This document shows positions 52,114 to 61,392 of a DNA stretch of 64,000 bases, piece after piece. How positions within the stretch are numbered: the stretch's first letter is position 1; each line of letters starts with the position of its first letter. Made by a program: the position numbers and the translations under genes. The stretch spans positions 1 to 64,000 of the forward strand of contig CAJJBD010000001.1 of NCBI GenBank assembly GCA_905182325.1, read 5' to 3'. The stretch comes from an uncultured Planktomarina sp. (GTDB taxonomy: Bacteria > Pseudomonadota > Alphaproteobacteria > Rhodobacterales > Rhodobacteraceae). The notes beneath the pieces are model-generated. The model made no database searches. It saw only the letters and a program-made list of their open reading frames with translations, and was not told where the DNA came from.

Positions 52114-54878
52114 GACAGTGCCCCTAGTGCGCCTTCAGAAATAGAAGCTCTAAGTTTTTGCTCTAAGCTATCCCGTTTAGACTTTGAATGAAATTTCAGT
52201 CCAAACATATCCTTTACATAGAAAGTATCCACCACTTGCTCACCGTAGGTGGCAATCACAGCACTTGAAATATTTACATTTGCTGCTGCCAGTATTCGAG
52301 TAAGATCATAAAGCAAACCAAGACGATCACGAGTATCCACCTCTATAATAGTATATATTTCGGAACCATTGTTATCAAAGCTAATTGAGGTTGGTACGCG
52401 GAAAGCCCTTTCACGTTTTTTTATTTTATCACGCGATTTGATGGCGTCACGGGTAATAAATTTACCTTGCAGTGTATCATGGATCATCGTTTTCAAACGA
52501 CCTAGGCGAGCTGCCAAATAGGGATGACCTTCAGAGTCCTGAACCCAAAAAACAGCAGTCGCGAACCCATCTTTAGATGTAAATGTACGCGCGTCAACAA
52601 CGTTAGCACCACTCAGAGCTAGAGCCCCAGTAAAACGGCTGAACACTCCAGGGTGATCCGCCATAGCAAAACAAATCCGCGTGGCATCGCGATCTTTGTC
52701 TGGTTGCAAATCCATGCGCATTTCATCATCTGGGATATCAAGCAAGAGCTGAGCAAAAATTTGATGTGCTGTAACATGTAAACCCTGCCAATATGGCGGA
52801 TAATGTCGATTAGTTTCGTATTTTATAGCAGTTTTTGGCCAATCTGTTAGCGCCATCCGTAAGTTTTTCTTAGCCTCTGAGCCACGGCTTTCTCTGTTAA
52901 GGTCTTCCAAACCAGTCTCAAGTGCTTTTTTTGTTTGCCTGTAAAGAGCACGAATTAATACAGCCTTCCAATTATTCCAAACACCTGGACCAACTCCTGA
53001 GATATCACAAACGGTTAGAACAGTAAGTAGATCGAGACGCTTAACCGACTGAACCAACTTAGCGAAGTCACGAACCGTACGCGGGTCTGCTATGTCTCGC
53101 TTTTGGGCCATATCGGACATCAGCAGATGGTGTCGGACAAGCCACTCAACAGTTTCTGATTCATGAGGCTTAAGCCCCAATCGCGGACAAACCTCACGGG
53201 CAATTTTTGCTCCCAACACTGAGTGGTTCTCAATTTGGCCCTTACCAATGTCATGCAATAGAAGGGCGATATAAAGAACTTTTCTGTTCAAGCCACTTTC
53301 CAAAATAGCACTGGCAACCGGCAACTCCTCAACTAATTCCCCACGTTCTATTGCAGCGAGGTGGCCAATCGTCTGAATTGTATGCTCATCTACGGTGTAT
53401 GAGTGATACATATTAAACTGCATCATTGCCACGATAGGTTCAAATTCAGGTATAAAAGCTGCTAAAACTCCCAACTCATTCATGCGGCGCAAGGCTCGCT
53501 CTGGGTTCCCGTGTTTTAAAAGTAAATCACAAAATATTCTTACGGCCTCAGCCGAACTACGCATTTTTAAGTCTATTAAGTTGAGATTAGCAGATACCAG
53601 CCTCATAGCATCAGGATGTATTAACAGCGTCGTGCGCAAACCTTCCTCAAACAGTCGAAGCAAATTCAGATTATCTTTTAGAAATAATTGCGGATCATCT
53701 ATTCCCAGGCGGTTTTTTATCACAACATAGCCCTCACGGACTCTCGGCTTGCGATTTGGGAGTTTTAAAAGACCTGGCTCTCTTTTAACATTTACCGCTT
53801 CCATTGCCGTTAAAAATATGCGGGATAGCTCTCCAACTTTTGTGGCATGGATAAAATAATCCTGCATAAAATATTCAACAGCACGGCGTCCACCAAGGTC
53901 AGAATAACCCAGGACTTCAGCCACCTCTACCTGCAAGTCAAAAGTAAGCTGGTCAATTCCGCGATTAGTAATCAAGTGTAGATGACAGCGCACACACCAC
54001 AGAAAATCTTCAGCGGCAATGAATGTTGCAAATTCGTTATCTGTAAAAACACCCGCCTCAACTAATTGCTCCGCATGAAATACACCATTGATGTATTTCT
54101 CAATCCAAAAAAGAGACTGTAAATCGCGCAAGCCACCCTTGCCCTCTTTTACATTTGGCTCAACAACATAACGCTGCCCACCCTGCTTGAGATGGCGGGC
54201 TGCGCGTTCCACCATCTTAGCTTCAATGAATTTTTGAGTTTCTCCCTTAAATACATTTTTTTTTAATTGTGCCTCTAAATCTTTAAAAACCTTCCTGTCT
54301 CCAAACAGGAACCGCATTTCGACCAAAGAAGTACGAACGGTATGATCATCACCGGCAAGCCGCATACAGTCCTTAACAGTTCTGAAGGCGTGTCCAACTT
54401 TTAGCTTAAGATCCCAAAGTACGTAAAGCAGACTTTCAACAACACTTTCAGCCCATCCTGTTATTTTATAGGGAACCGTAAAAAGCAGATCCACATCAGA
54501 GAACGGTGCCATTTCGCCCCGGCCATAACCACCAACGGCAATTAAAGCCAAACGTTCGCCAGTAGTTGAAGCTTGCATCGGATGAAGATGTCGAAGCACA
54601 GCATTATAAGCAGCCTCAACTATACAATCAGTTAAGTAGCAATAACTAGCAATTGTTGATCGGGCCCTTAGGGGTTTTTTAATAAAGGCACCAGCAATTT
54701 CAGCCATCCCCACTGCTCGAGCTTCGCCCAAGGTTTTCACCAGTATTGCCCGAAGTTCTGTAGCATCCGAAACCGCGTTGACAGCTTCATCAATTTTTAT
54801 ACCAAGCATCTCCCGGTCAAAAATCTTAGCCGCTGCACAAATCAGGTCATCAGGTTGAAGAGTGTCCAATTTCAACAA
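52110..54878 (-). CDS. glnD: [Protein-PII] uridylyltransferase / uridylyl-removing enzyme
   Basis: Nitrogen sensor that uridylylates PII proteins when glutamine is low. Domains in order: nucleotidyltransferase with GGYGRGEMAPFSDVDLLF (about residue 150), a helical linker, HD domain with DEHTIQTIG and LLLHDIGKG (about 480-560, the uridylyl-removing and glutamine-responsive part), and two C-terminal ACT domains (about 710-790 and 830-920, FSRFTGALALSGANVVDART and DRLGLLYDLTRILAAANV). 922 residues, normal. Middle gene of PBP activator-glnD-murJ, two bases after the first. Confidence 0.97.
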   Translation of the reverse strand: MLKLDTLQPDDLICAAAKIFDREMLGIKIDEAVNAVSDATELRAILVKTLGEARAVGMAEIAGAFIKKPLRARSTIASYCYLTDCIVEAAYNAVLRHLHPMQASTTGERLALIAVGGYGRGEMAPFSDVDLLFTVPYKITGWAESVVESLLYVLWDLKLKVGHAFRTVKDCMRLAGDDHTVRTSLVEMRFLFGDRKVFKDLEAQLKKNVFKGETQKFIEAKMVERAARHLKQGGQRYVVEPNVKEGKGGLRDLQSLFWIEKYINGVFHAEQLVEAGVFTDNEFATFIAAEDFLWCVRCHLHLITNRGIDQLTFDLQVEVAEVLGYSDLGGRRAVEYFMQDYFIHATKVGELSRIFLTAMEAVNVKREPGLLKLPNRKPRVREGYVVIKNRLGIDDPQLFLKDNLNLLRLFEEGLRTTLLIHPDAMRLVSANLNLIDLKMRSSAEAVRIFCDLLLKHGNPERALRRMNELGVLAAFIPEFEPIVAMMQFNMYHSYTVDEHTIQTIGHLAAIERGELVEELPVASAILESGLNRKVLYIALLLHDIGKGQIENHSVLGAKIAREVCPRLGLKPHESETVEWLVRHHLLMSDMAQKRDIADPRTVRDFAKLVQSVKRLDLLTVLTVCDISGVGPGVWNNWKAVLIRALYRQTKKALETGLEDLNRESRGSEAKKNLRMALTDWPKTAIKYETNRHYPPYWQGLHVTAHQIFAQLLLDIPDDEMRMDLQPDKDRDATRICFAMADHPGVFSRFTGALALSGANVVDARTFTSKDGFATAVFWVQDSEGHPYLAARLGRLKTMIHDTLQGKFITRDAIKSRDKIKKRERAFRVPTSISFDNNGSEIYTIIEVDTRDRLGLLYDLTRILAAANVNISSAVIATYGEQVVDTFYVKDMFGLKFHSKSKRDSLEQKLRASISEGALGALS

Positions 54879-54880
54879 CT

Positions 54881-56026
54881 CTAGAAACCGAAATTATAAA
54901 ACGTACGTGGAGCCTCATCAATAACGATTACTTGATTCCCCTCTATTGTCGCTATCGCTAGCCCACGTTCAACAGTTCCATCTTTCCTAAGTCGAAAGAT
55001 GCCAGCGGCACCCTGGAAACCATCAGACAATGTAAGACCTTTAGTGGTCAAAGCGTTTCGGTTTCCAGTAGCAATCGATGCCCCCACAGCGGCCACTCCA
55101 TCGTAGGCTATAGCGGCTATTGGATGCGGGGTGGTTTGATAAATTGTTTGAAACCTCTCCCTGAACTGCTGGGTCCTAATTGGGCTAGGTAGGGCAAACC
55201 ATCCCCCCTGAATACCAGGCAAGTTAAATGCAGAAGGCAAGACATCCCATTGCGCAACTCCGGCGTACTGAACGGTAGCAGGGTTTACGCCCGCTTCCGG
55301 TAGTAACTGCGCAATGAGGGGCAACGCACCATCATAATCTGCAGTTAAAAAAACTATATCAGCACCAACTAATTCATTACGAGTAGCCACACGGTTCATC
55401 GCCTCAACTACATCCTGCTGGGTGAACTCATAGTTTTCCTTTCCCACAGCAGCGGTACCATTTTTCAAAAGAGCACGCTCAATAGCATCTGAACCTGCAT
55501 AGCCAGAAACATTATTGGCATGCACAATTAGCGCCCGCCTTTTGCCTTGCCTAAAAGCATAGTTTACTAACCTTTGGGCTGTGTTTTGAAATGTATGCCC
55601 CAACACGTAAACGTTGCCACCCGCAATTTCTGCATTATTTGACAATGACAGAACACTTACCGACTTCTTAGCTACTGCGAGCCCCGCGGCATTAGACGCA
55701 CCTCCAAACAATGGACCAATTATTACCTGGGCACCCTCATCAACTGCTAAGATCGCCATCTCAGCCGCCTGCGTCTCAGAACCTGCTGTATCATAGACAC
55801 GCATTTGCATTGCAACATTAGCACGGAGATCCCACATTGCCATGCGGGCGGCGCGTTCAGCCGACTTTGCCAATTCACGTACACCTGAGTCCTTAGAGCC
55901 AAGGGGCAACAAAACTGCAACTTTCACCTTTTGTAGGCTATCACCAGATCCACCAAAAGAATTCCCGCAGGCTGAAATTAAAAGTAAACCACAAAGAGCC
56001 AGTAACCGTTCACGTATACGCAACAT
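54881..56026 (-). CDS. Penicillin-binding protein activator, LpoA-like lipoprotein
   Basis: Outer-membrane lipoprotein that activates a PBP. Signal peptide with lipobox (LRIRERLLALCGLLLISACG, lipidated Cys20 counted from the chosen start). The mature part has a periplasmic-binding type I fold (VKVAVLLPLGSKDSGVRELAKSAERAARMAMWDL ... ADIVFLTADYDGALPLIAQLLPEAG), as in the LpoA C-terminal domain, without the TPR N-domain. I start at ATG 56026; the annotation from 56053 would put nine residues before a normal signal. 381 residues. First gene of the murJ operon and divergent from rsmI. Confidence 0.88.
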   Translation of the reverse strand: MLRIRERLLALCGLLLISACGNSFGGSGDSLQKVKVAVLLPLGSKDSGVRELAKSAERAARMAMWDLRANVAMQMRVYDTAGSETQAAEMAILAVDEGAQVIIGPLFGGASNAAGLAVAKKSVSVLSLSNNAEIAGGNVYVLGHTFQNTAQRLVNYAFRQGKRRALIVHANNVSGYAGSDAIERALLKNGTAAVGKENYEFTQQDVVEAMNRVATRNELVGADIVFLTADYDGALPLIAQLLPEAGVNPATVQYAGVAQWDVLPSAFNLPGIQGGWFALPSPIRTQQFRERFQTIYQTTPHPIAAIAYDGVAAVGASIATGNRNALTTKGLTLSDGFQGAAGIFRLRKDGTVERGLAIATIEGNQVIVIDEAPRTFYNFGF

Positions 56027-56123
56027 CAAGAAAATTTGAGAAAGCATGGTCAAATGGCCCCTTCAACGGTTACTAGTTCAAGTATTGGGTTCATTTTATT
56101 GCAAATGCTCAGGGGGTCTAGTG

Positions 56124-56996
56124 GTGAATCACAAATTGCTGAAGTTAGAAGCTGGGTTGTACCTTGTGGCAACACCTTTGGGATCTGCGCGAGACATAAC
56201 TTTGCGGGCATTAGATATTTTAGCCTCTGCTGATGTGTTAGCCGCTGAAGATACACGAACGTGTCGCAAACTTTTGGACATACACGGCATACCACTCAAA
56301 GGGAGACGCATCAAATCCTATCACGACCACAGTAAGCCTGGTAACCGTAGGCAGTTACTAGATCATATTTCAGAGGGCCGCTCTGTTGCTTATGTATCTG
56401 ACGCCGGAACACCCCTGATTGCTGACCCCGGATATCAATTAGTCCGTGAGGCTCGTAATTCCAAAGTGGCTGTATTTGCTGCGCCCGGGCCAACTGCCTG
56501 CATCGCAGCTCTTACCGTTGCAGGATTACCAACGGATCAATTCCATTTTTCAGGGTTCTTGCCCCCTAACCAAATGGGCCGTAAGAAAAAACTTGTTGAA
56601 CTAATGTCGCTTCCCGCAACACTCGTACTGTACGAATCTCCAAGCAGGTTAAATGCATTATTGGCTGACATTGAAGCCGTTGGCGGTTCTGAGCGTCAGG
56701 TAGCCGTATGTAGGGAGTTAACAAAAAAGTTCGAAGACGTACAAATTGGAAGCGTAGAAAGATTACTCAGCTACTATATCGAAAAACCCGCGAGAGGGGA
56801 AATTGTTGTATTGATTGCGGCCAGTGCAGAGGCTGAAATTGATGAGCTTGACTTAAAAAAAGCTCTCCAGTCTGCAATGCAAACTCTCAGAGTTAAAGAC
56901 GCAGCAGATGCCGTGGCAGGTGCTTTTGGACTACCAAGACGCAATATTTACCAAATTGCATTAAAAGTTCAGCGTGAGAGCCAAATAAATGAATAA
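56124..56996 (+). CDS. rsmI: 16S rRNA (cytidine(1402)-2'-O)-methyltransferase RsmI
   Basis: SAM-dependent 2'-O-methylation of C1402 in 16S rRNA, of the SIROHAEM-cobalamin methylase-like fold. LEAGLYLVATPLGSARDITLRALDIL, AEDTRTCRKLL, SDAGTPLIADPGYQLVREA and GPTACIAALTVAGLPTDQFHFSGFLPP are all family blocks. I start at GTG 56124 (VNHKLLKLEAG, with AGGGGG about eight bases upstream), giving 290 residues; the ATG at 56046 would add 26 residues not typical of RsmI. Divergent from the PBP activator. A yraN gene, normally next, is missing. Confidence 0.93.
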   Translation: MNHKLLKLEAGLYLVATPLGSARDITLRALDILASADVLAAEDTRTCRKLLDIHGIPLKGRRIKSYHDHSKPGNRRQLLDHISEGRSVAYVSDAGTPLIADPGYQLVREARNSKVAVFAAPGPTACIAALTVAGLPTDQFHFSGFLPPNQMGRKKKLVELMSLPATLVLYESPSRLNALLADIEAVGGSERQVAVCRELTKKFEDVQIGSVERLLSYYIEKPARGEIVVLIAASAEAEIDELDLKKALQSAMQTLRVKDAADAVAGAFGLPRRNIYQIALKVQRESQINE

Positions 56997-57092
56997 CCAT
57001 ACTGCAAAACAAATATAATGCACGAATTCCATCTATTGCCAGCGTACAGCCTGAATGACATCTAGAAACAAAAAAATAGTGGGTTTTAAGAC

Positions 57093-58037
57093 ATGCCAAA
57101 GAAAATTGCATTCCAAATGGATCCTATCCAAGGCGTCGACATCAGAGGCGACAGTACATTTCAATTGGCAATTGAAGCCCAAAATCGTGGACATGAAATT
57201 TATTACTACACACCAAATCGTTTAGCTTTTGATAAAGGTCAAGTGACTGCTAAGGGGCAAAAAATGTTCTTGCGACAGGAGGTTGGTAATCATGCTGATT
57301 TAGGTGAGTTTCAGCACTTAGATTTACACAAATTCGATGTGGTATGGCTGCGTCAAGATCCCCCATTTGACATGGGCTACATAACGACAACGCATCTTCT
57401 TGATTTTTTACAGCGGGATACATTAGTGGTTAACAATCCGTTTTGGGTGCGCAATTATCCAGAAAAACTGTTGATGCTCCAATATCCAAAACTAATCCCT
57501 CCAACCACTATTGCCCGAGATTTAGACACATTAAAGTCCTTCAGATCTACCCATGGTGATGTCATTGTGAAACCACTCTACGGCAACGGTGGGGCTGGAG
57601 TGTTTCGGCTCACACAACAGGATCAAAATATTGCGTCGCTGCATGAGTTATTTTCTAGTATTAATACTGAACCACTGATTATCCAAAAATTTTTACCAGA
57701 TGTGCGCAAAGGGGACAAGCGTGTCATCTTGGTAGATGGAGAGGCAGTTGGCGCAATCAACCGAATTCCCGCAGACGGCGAAACACGGTCAAATATGCAT
57801 GTGGGAGGGAGACCAGAAAAGGTTGGGCTGACCAAAAGAGATCAGGAAATTTGTTCTATGATTGGACCAACCTTGCGTGAAAAAGGCCAAGTATTCGTTG
57901 GAATTGATATTATTGGGGATTATTTGACCGAAATAAACTTAACATCACCCACTGGTCTGCTGGAGTTGAAGCGTTTTGATGGAATTAATGGCGCTAAATT
58001 AATTTGGGATGTTGTCGACACTAAAATGGAGACTTAG
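57093..58037 (+). CDS. gshB: Glutathione synthetase
   Basis: Joins gamma-glutamylcysteine and glycine with ATP. N-terminal MPKKIAFQMDPIQGVDIRGDSTFQLAIEAQNRGHE and the GshB motif LRQDPPFDMGYITTTHLLDFL, then an ATP-grasp domain (VVKPLYGNGGAGVFRL ... QKFLPDVRKGDKRVILVDGEAVGAINRIP ... GIDIIGDYLTEINLTSPTGLLEL). 314 residues, normal. Its last 17 bases overlap the end of the convergent helicase gene. Confidence 0.97.
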   Translation: MPKKIAFQMDPIQGVDIRGDSTFQLAIEAQNRGHEIYYYTPNRLAFDKGQVTAKGQKMFLRQEVGNHADLGEFQHLDLHKFDVVWLRQDPPFDMGYITTTHLLDFLQRDTLVVNNPFWVRNYPEKLLMLQYPKLIPPTTIARDLDTLKSFRSTHGDVIVKPLYGNGGAGVFRLTQQDQNIASLHELFSSINTEPLIIQKFLPDVRKGDKRVILVDGEAVGAINRIPADGETRSNMHVGGRPEKVGLTKRDQEICSMIGPTLREKGQVFVGIDIIGDYLTEINLTSPTGLLELKRFDGINGAKLIWDVVDTKMET

Positions 58038-59595
58038 GGCTATCTAAAAATGCACCATCCTTTTGCTCGTCAACGGGTTCCATGGTAAGCTCAAAGGTGT
58101 CCGGGACATCCACTAAGTCGTCAACCATTAGTTTTGTGGTCGGACGCGCTAAGCTATTTCGCACAACCCAAATCAACCGCCGCTCCGCACGAGTGATAGC
58201 AACATAGGCCAAACGCTTCCAGAGTTGTGTTCCCGATTCCATTCGGTTCAGTCGTGCAGCTAAGTAGATATCAGGAGCAAACACTTGGACAGTATCCCAT
58301 TGCGAGCCCTGTGCCTTGTGAATAGTTACCGCCGCTCCATGTAGGAATGTAGCACCCATTCGCGCTGCGAAAGGAATGAATGGCTCCTCTTCATCAGGCT
58401 TTTCAATTTTAACAATACTGGCTGCACTAAGCTGAGGTTGCTCCGCACCGATCACGTGTAGCCTCGAGAACCCAGGTTTACGTCCCGGCCCAAGGTATAA
58501 CACTTGTGCACCTTTTATTAATCCACGCGCCTCCAAATCAAGACGTTTTTTGCGATGTTTAATTGGCAATTCAATGCCATCACAAATCAAGGGCTCACCA
58601 GGCAGCAATTCCTCCATTGGAGCCTCAAAGGCTCCCCTGAACGCTTGAATTAACTTGATCCTTGTAACATTCCGCCAGACAAGAACCGGCGAGCGTGCCA
58701 TTAAGTCAGATTCAACTCGTTGGCCAATAACTACACGCTCATCTTTGCGCGCAGCTTCTTCGACCATATGCTCAAAATCTGCAAATTTTATTTCAGGGTC
58801 ACCAAGCGAGTGGGCTAGATCTAAAATTGGGTTATCCTGTGTTTGGCGATGAATGCGATTTAGAAGTAGCCGCCGTTCCTCCGGCAAATCATCAAACACC
58901 ATCGTGCCTGATTGAGTAACGGGAGCTAATTGTGCCGGATCACCAAATAAAATCAGAGTAGGAAATATTTCCTGCAAGTCCTCCAATTGTTTGGCATCAA
59001 GCATTGAGCTTTCATCCACAAAACCAACATCGAGGGGATCTTCACGCCGCTTCCAACCAGTTATAAAATCTGAGCCACGCAGGCCAGCTGCCGCTAGTGC
59101 ACCAGGTATAGACGCATTAGAGAGGTAAAAATTATATGCACGTTCCAGTGATATCTGAGTTACGCCTTCAACCTCTGGCCGCACTCCACTCCCGTTAAGC
59201 CACTCAGCAATTTTCTCATATTCGGGGTCATACATGGGCGTATACAAAATACGATGTATAGTAGTAGCCGGAACGCCTCGATTACGTAGTACACTGGCCG
59301 CTTTATTGGTTGGCGCTAAAATAGCCAGCGTGCGCTGATTTTTTTTTGGGCGGGACTCATAATCACCGGACACGATTTTTACATTTGCTGATTTAACTGC
59401 TTGGTAAAGTTCCGCAAGTAGCAATGTTTTACCTGAGCCAGCCTTACCTATGACCGCCGCAGTACTACGGCGTCCGTCCCGCAATGGTGTTAATAAGTTA
59501 TCTTCCAAATCGATGCCTGCAGAACGCAGTATCTCGGCTACAGCAGCAAAGGCTTCGGCCTGATCATCTGAAAGGTTAATTTGCGACTCCGCCAT
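58021..59595 (-). CDS. RecD2-like superfamily 1 ATP-dependent DNA helicase
   Basis: SF1B-type helicase, about 524 residues. Walker A VIGKAGSGKTLLLAEL (motif I), LAPTNKAASVLR (Ia), VDESSMLDAKQL (II), LFGDPAQLAPV (III), and C-terminal TIHKAQGSQWDTVQVF (V) and YVAITRAERRLIWVV (VI). The N-terminal region is short and has no RecD2 helix-hairpin-helix domain, and no RecB/RecC neighbours are present. It probably acts in repair or replication-fork processing; the exact task is unknown. I start at ATG 59595 (MAESQINLSDDQAEAF); an AGGGG lies right before it. Convergent overlap with gshB of 17 bases. Confidence 0.88.
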   Translation of the reverse strand: MAESQINLSDDQAEAFAAVAEILRSAGIDLEDNLLTPLRDGRRSTAAVIGKAGSGKTLLLAELYQAVKSANVKIVSGDYESRPKKNQRTLAILAPTNKAASVLRNRGVPATTIHRILYTPMYDPEYEKIAEWLNGSGVRPEVEGVTQISLERAYNFYLSNASIPGALAAAGLRGSDFITGWKRREDPLDVGFVDESSMLDAKQLEDLQEIFPTLILFGDPAQLAPVTQSGTMVFDDLPEERRLLLNRIHRQTQDNPILDLAHSLGDPEIKFADFEHMVEEAARKDERVVIGQRVESDLMARSPVLVWRNVTRIKLIQAFRGAFEAPMEELLPGEPLICDGIELPIKHRKKRLDLEARGLIKGAQVLYLGPGRKPGFSRLHVIGAEQPQLSAASIVKIEKPDEEEPFIPFAARMGATFLHGAAVTIHKAQGSQWDTVQVFAPDIYLAARLNRMESGTQLWKRLAYVAITRAERRLIWVVRNSLARPTTKLMVDDLVDVPDTFELTMEPVDEQKDGAFLDSPKSPF

Positions 59596-59769
59596 GCCCC
59601 TATGTAGACAAAGCCACAAGGTGCGACCAGTCCAAATCTGACACTTAATTAATAAAAGCGGATCCCATATCGGCTAGCATTAAAATTTAAGATGATTACC
59701 TCTTAAATAATAAAACCCAGAAAATAGACTGCTTAGGCACCCCAGTTTTAAGTTTTTTTATTCACCCGT

Positions 59770-61056
59770 CTAATTCATTTCTGTCAATGTTTCAGAAAGC
59801 GTGCGTAACCCCGGACGTGGCGCCTGAACCATTACAGACATATTGCCAGGCAAATGTTCGTTTCGCCTCATTTTCATGTGCGCTTCCGGCAGTTCATTCC
59901 AGCTAAATACCTCTGAAAGACAGGGGTTAAGTCGATCCTCACACATCAGTCGGTTTGCAGCGGCAGCTTGCTTTAAGTTGGCAAAGTGAGAGCCTTGCAA
60001 TCGCTTTTGATGCATCCACATATAACGAACATCAAGTGTCAGGTTGTACCCTGTAGTCCCAGCACATATCACAACCATACCACCTTTTTTACAAACAAAA
60101 GTAGACACTGGAAATGTCGTTTCACCCGGGTGCTCAAATACCAAGTCTGGGTTATTTCCCTTTCCAGTAATATCCCATATCGCTGCGCCGAATTTTCGCG
60201 CCTCTTTGAACCAAGTTACATATTCTGGCGTGTTAACTGTTGGCATTTGCCCCCAACAATTAAAATCTTTTCGGTTTAGAACACCTTTCGCGCCGAGGTT
60301 CATTACGAAGTCACGTTTACTTTCATCGCTGATGACGCCGATTGCATTGGCACCAACAACTTTAGCTAACTGAACAGCATAGGATCCAAGCCCGCCTGAC
60401 GCACCCCAAATCAATACATTTTGTCCAGGCTTTAGATCATGGGGCGCGTGGCCAAAAAGCATTCGATAAGCTGTAGCCAGTGTCAGGGTGTAGCAGGCAC
60501 TTTCTTCCCAGGTTTGATGCGCAGGTCGTGGCATTAGCTGCTGGCTTTGTACCCGTGTGAATTGGCTAAATGATCCATCTGGCGTCTCGTATCCCCAGAT
60601 ACGTTGTGATGTGGAGTACATTGGGTCCCCACCATTACAATCTTCATCATCACCGTCATCTTGATTGCAATGCACCACAACCTCGTCGCCAACTTTCCAA
60701 CGAGTTACCTGGGAGCCCACAGCCCAGACTATCCCAGACGCGTCCGAGCCAGCGATATGATAGGATTGTTTGTGACCATCAAATGGGCTCACAGGGACAC
60801 CCAGTGCCGCCCAAACGCCATTATAATTTACACCAGCCGCCATTACTAAAACCAAAACATCATAGTTTTCAAGTTTAGGAACATCCAAAACCTCCTGGAT
60901 CATGGCAGTATTTGGTTCTCCATGGCGTTCTCGTCGGATCGCCCATGCGTACATTTGCCCCGGGATATGCCCCAGTGGTGGCATTTCACCCATCTCATAA
61001 AGATCCTTTTTTACCGATTTATAGTTGAAAAAAACAGAGCTTGTATCTAATGGCAT
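59770..61056 (-). CDS. ccr: Crotonyl-CoA carboxylase/reductase
   Basis: NADPH-dependent reductive carboxylation of crotonyl-CoA to ethylmalonyl-CoA, the key step of the ethylmalonyl-CoA pathway. Medium-chain dehydrogenase fold, with the coenzyme motif IWGASGGLGSYAVQLAKVVG and the Ccr-specific N-terminus (KDLYEMGEMPPLGHIPGQMYAWAIRRERHGEP). The segment FEHPGETTFPVSTFVCKKGGMVVICAGTTGYNLTLDVRYMWMHQKRLQGSHF is the signature carboxylase region. 428 residues, normal. Divergent from ecm over 336 bases. Confidence 0.97.
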   Translation of the reverse strand: MPLDTSSVFFNYKSVKKDLYEMGEMPPLGHIPGQMYAWAIRRERHGEPNTAMIQEVLDVPKLENYDVLVLVMAAGVNYNGVWAALGVPVSPFDGHKQSYHIAGSDASGIVWAVGSQVTRWKVGDEVVVHCNQDDGDDEDCNGGDPMYSTSQRIWGYETPDGSFSQFTRVQSQQLMPRPAHQTWEESACYTLTLATAYRMLFGHAPHDLKPGQNVLIWGASGGLGSYAVQLAKVVGANAIGVISDESKRDFVMNLGAKGVLNRKDFNCWGQMPTVNTPEYVTWFKEARKFGAAIWDITGKGNNPDLVFEHPGETTFPVSTFVCKKGGMVVICAGTTGYNLTLDVRYMWMHQKRLQGSHFANLKQAAAANRLMCEDRLNPCLSEVFSWNELPEAHMKMRRNEHLPGNMSVMVQAPRPGLRTLSETLTEMN

Positions 61057-61392
61057 GGGGTGGGTTCCTTAACCTAAAGTATCACAGGAATCAGAATTCC
61101 TAGCAGATAAATAAAATCTATTGCGCAACAATGCAACTAATTTGTTTTCCTTTTTGTAACTTTATATCTCATTGGATTTTCCATTAGCACTCATAAATAC
61201 AACAACGGAAGGGAACAAAACAGAAGAGATAAAAAGCTTTTCTGCCTTAAACATAAATAAAAAATTTTTAAACTTCACCAAACTGCCCGATGTTACCCGT
61301 TGCACATGGCTACAATTTGACAGGGTGTTATTGTTCCGTCATTAACCACATGTGCGCAATAATATTACGCAAATAATTCAAAGGGCTACACC
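61057..61392. promoter_or_regulatory. Divergent ccr/ecm promoter region with TTGCGCAA-type motifs
   Basis: 336 bases without a gene. Near the ccr side there is a perfect palindrome TTGCGCAA (61121-61128) and ATGCAA (61131-61136). Near the ecm side are TGCGCAA (61353-61359) and TTACGCAA (61365-61372). The PccR/ScfR family (including RamB) that controls this pathway in Rhodobacter and Methylobacterium binds TTGCAA-type sequences; these sites may be its operators, but the match is by eye. AAGGG precedes the ecm ATG. Confidence 0.5.
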
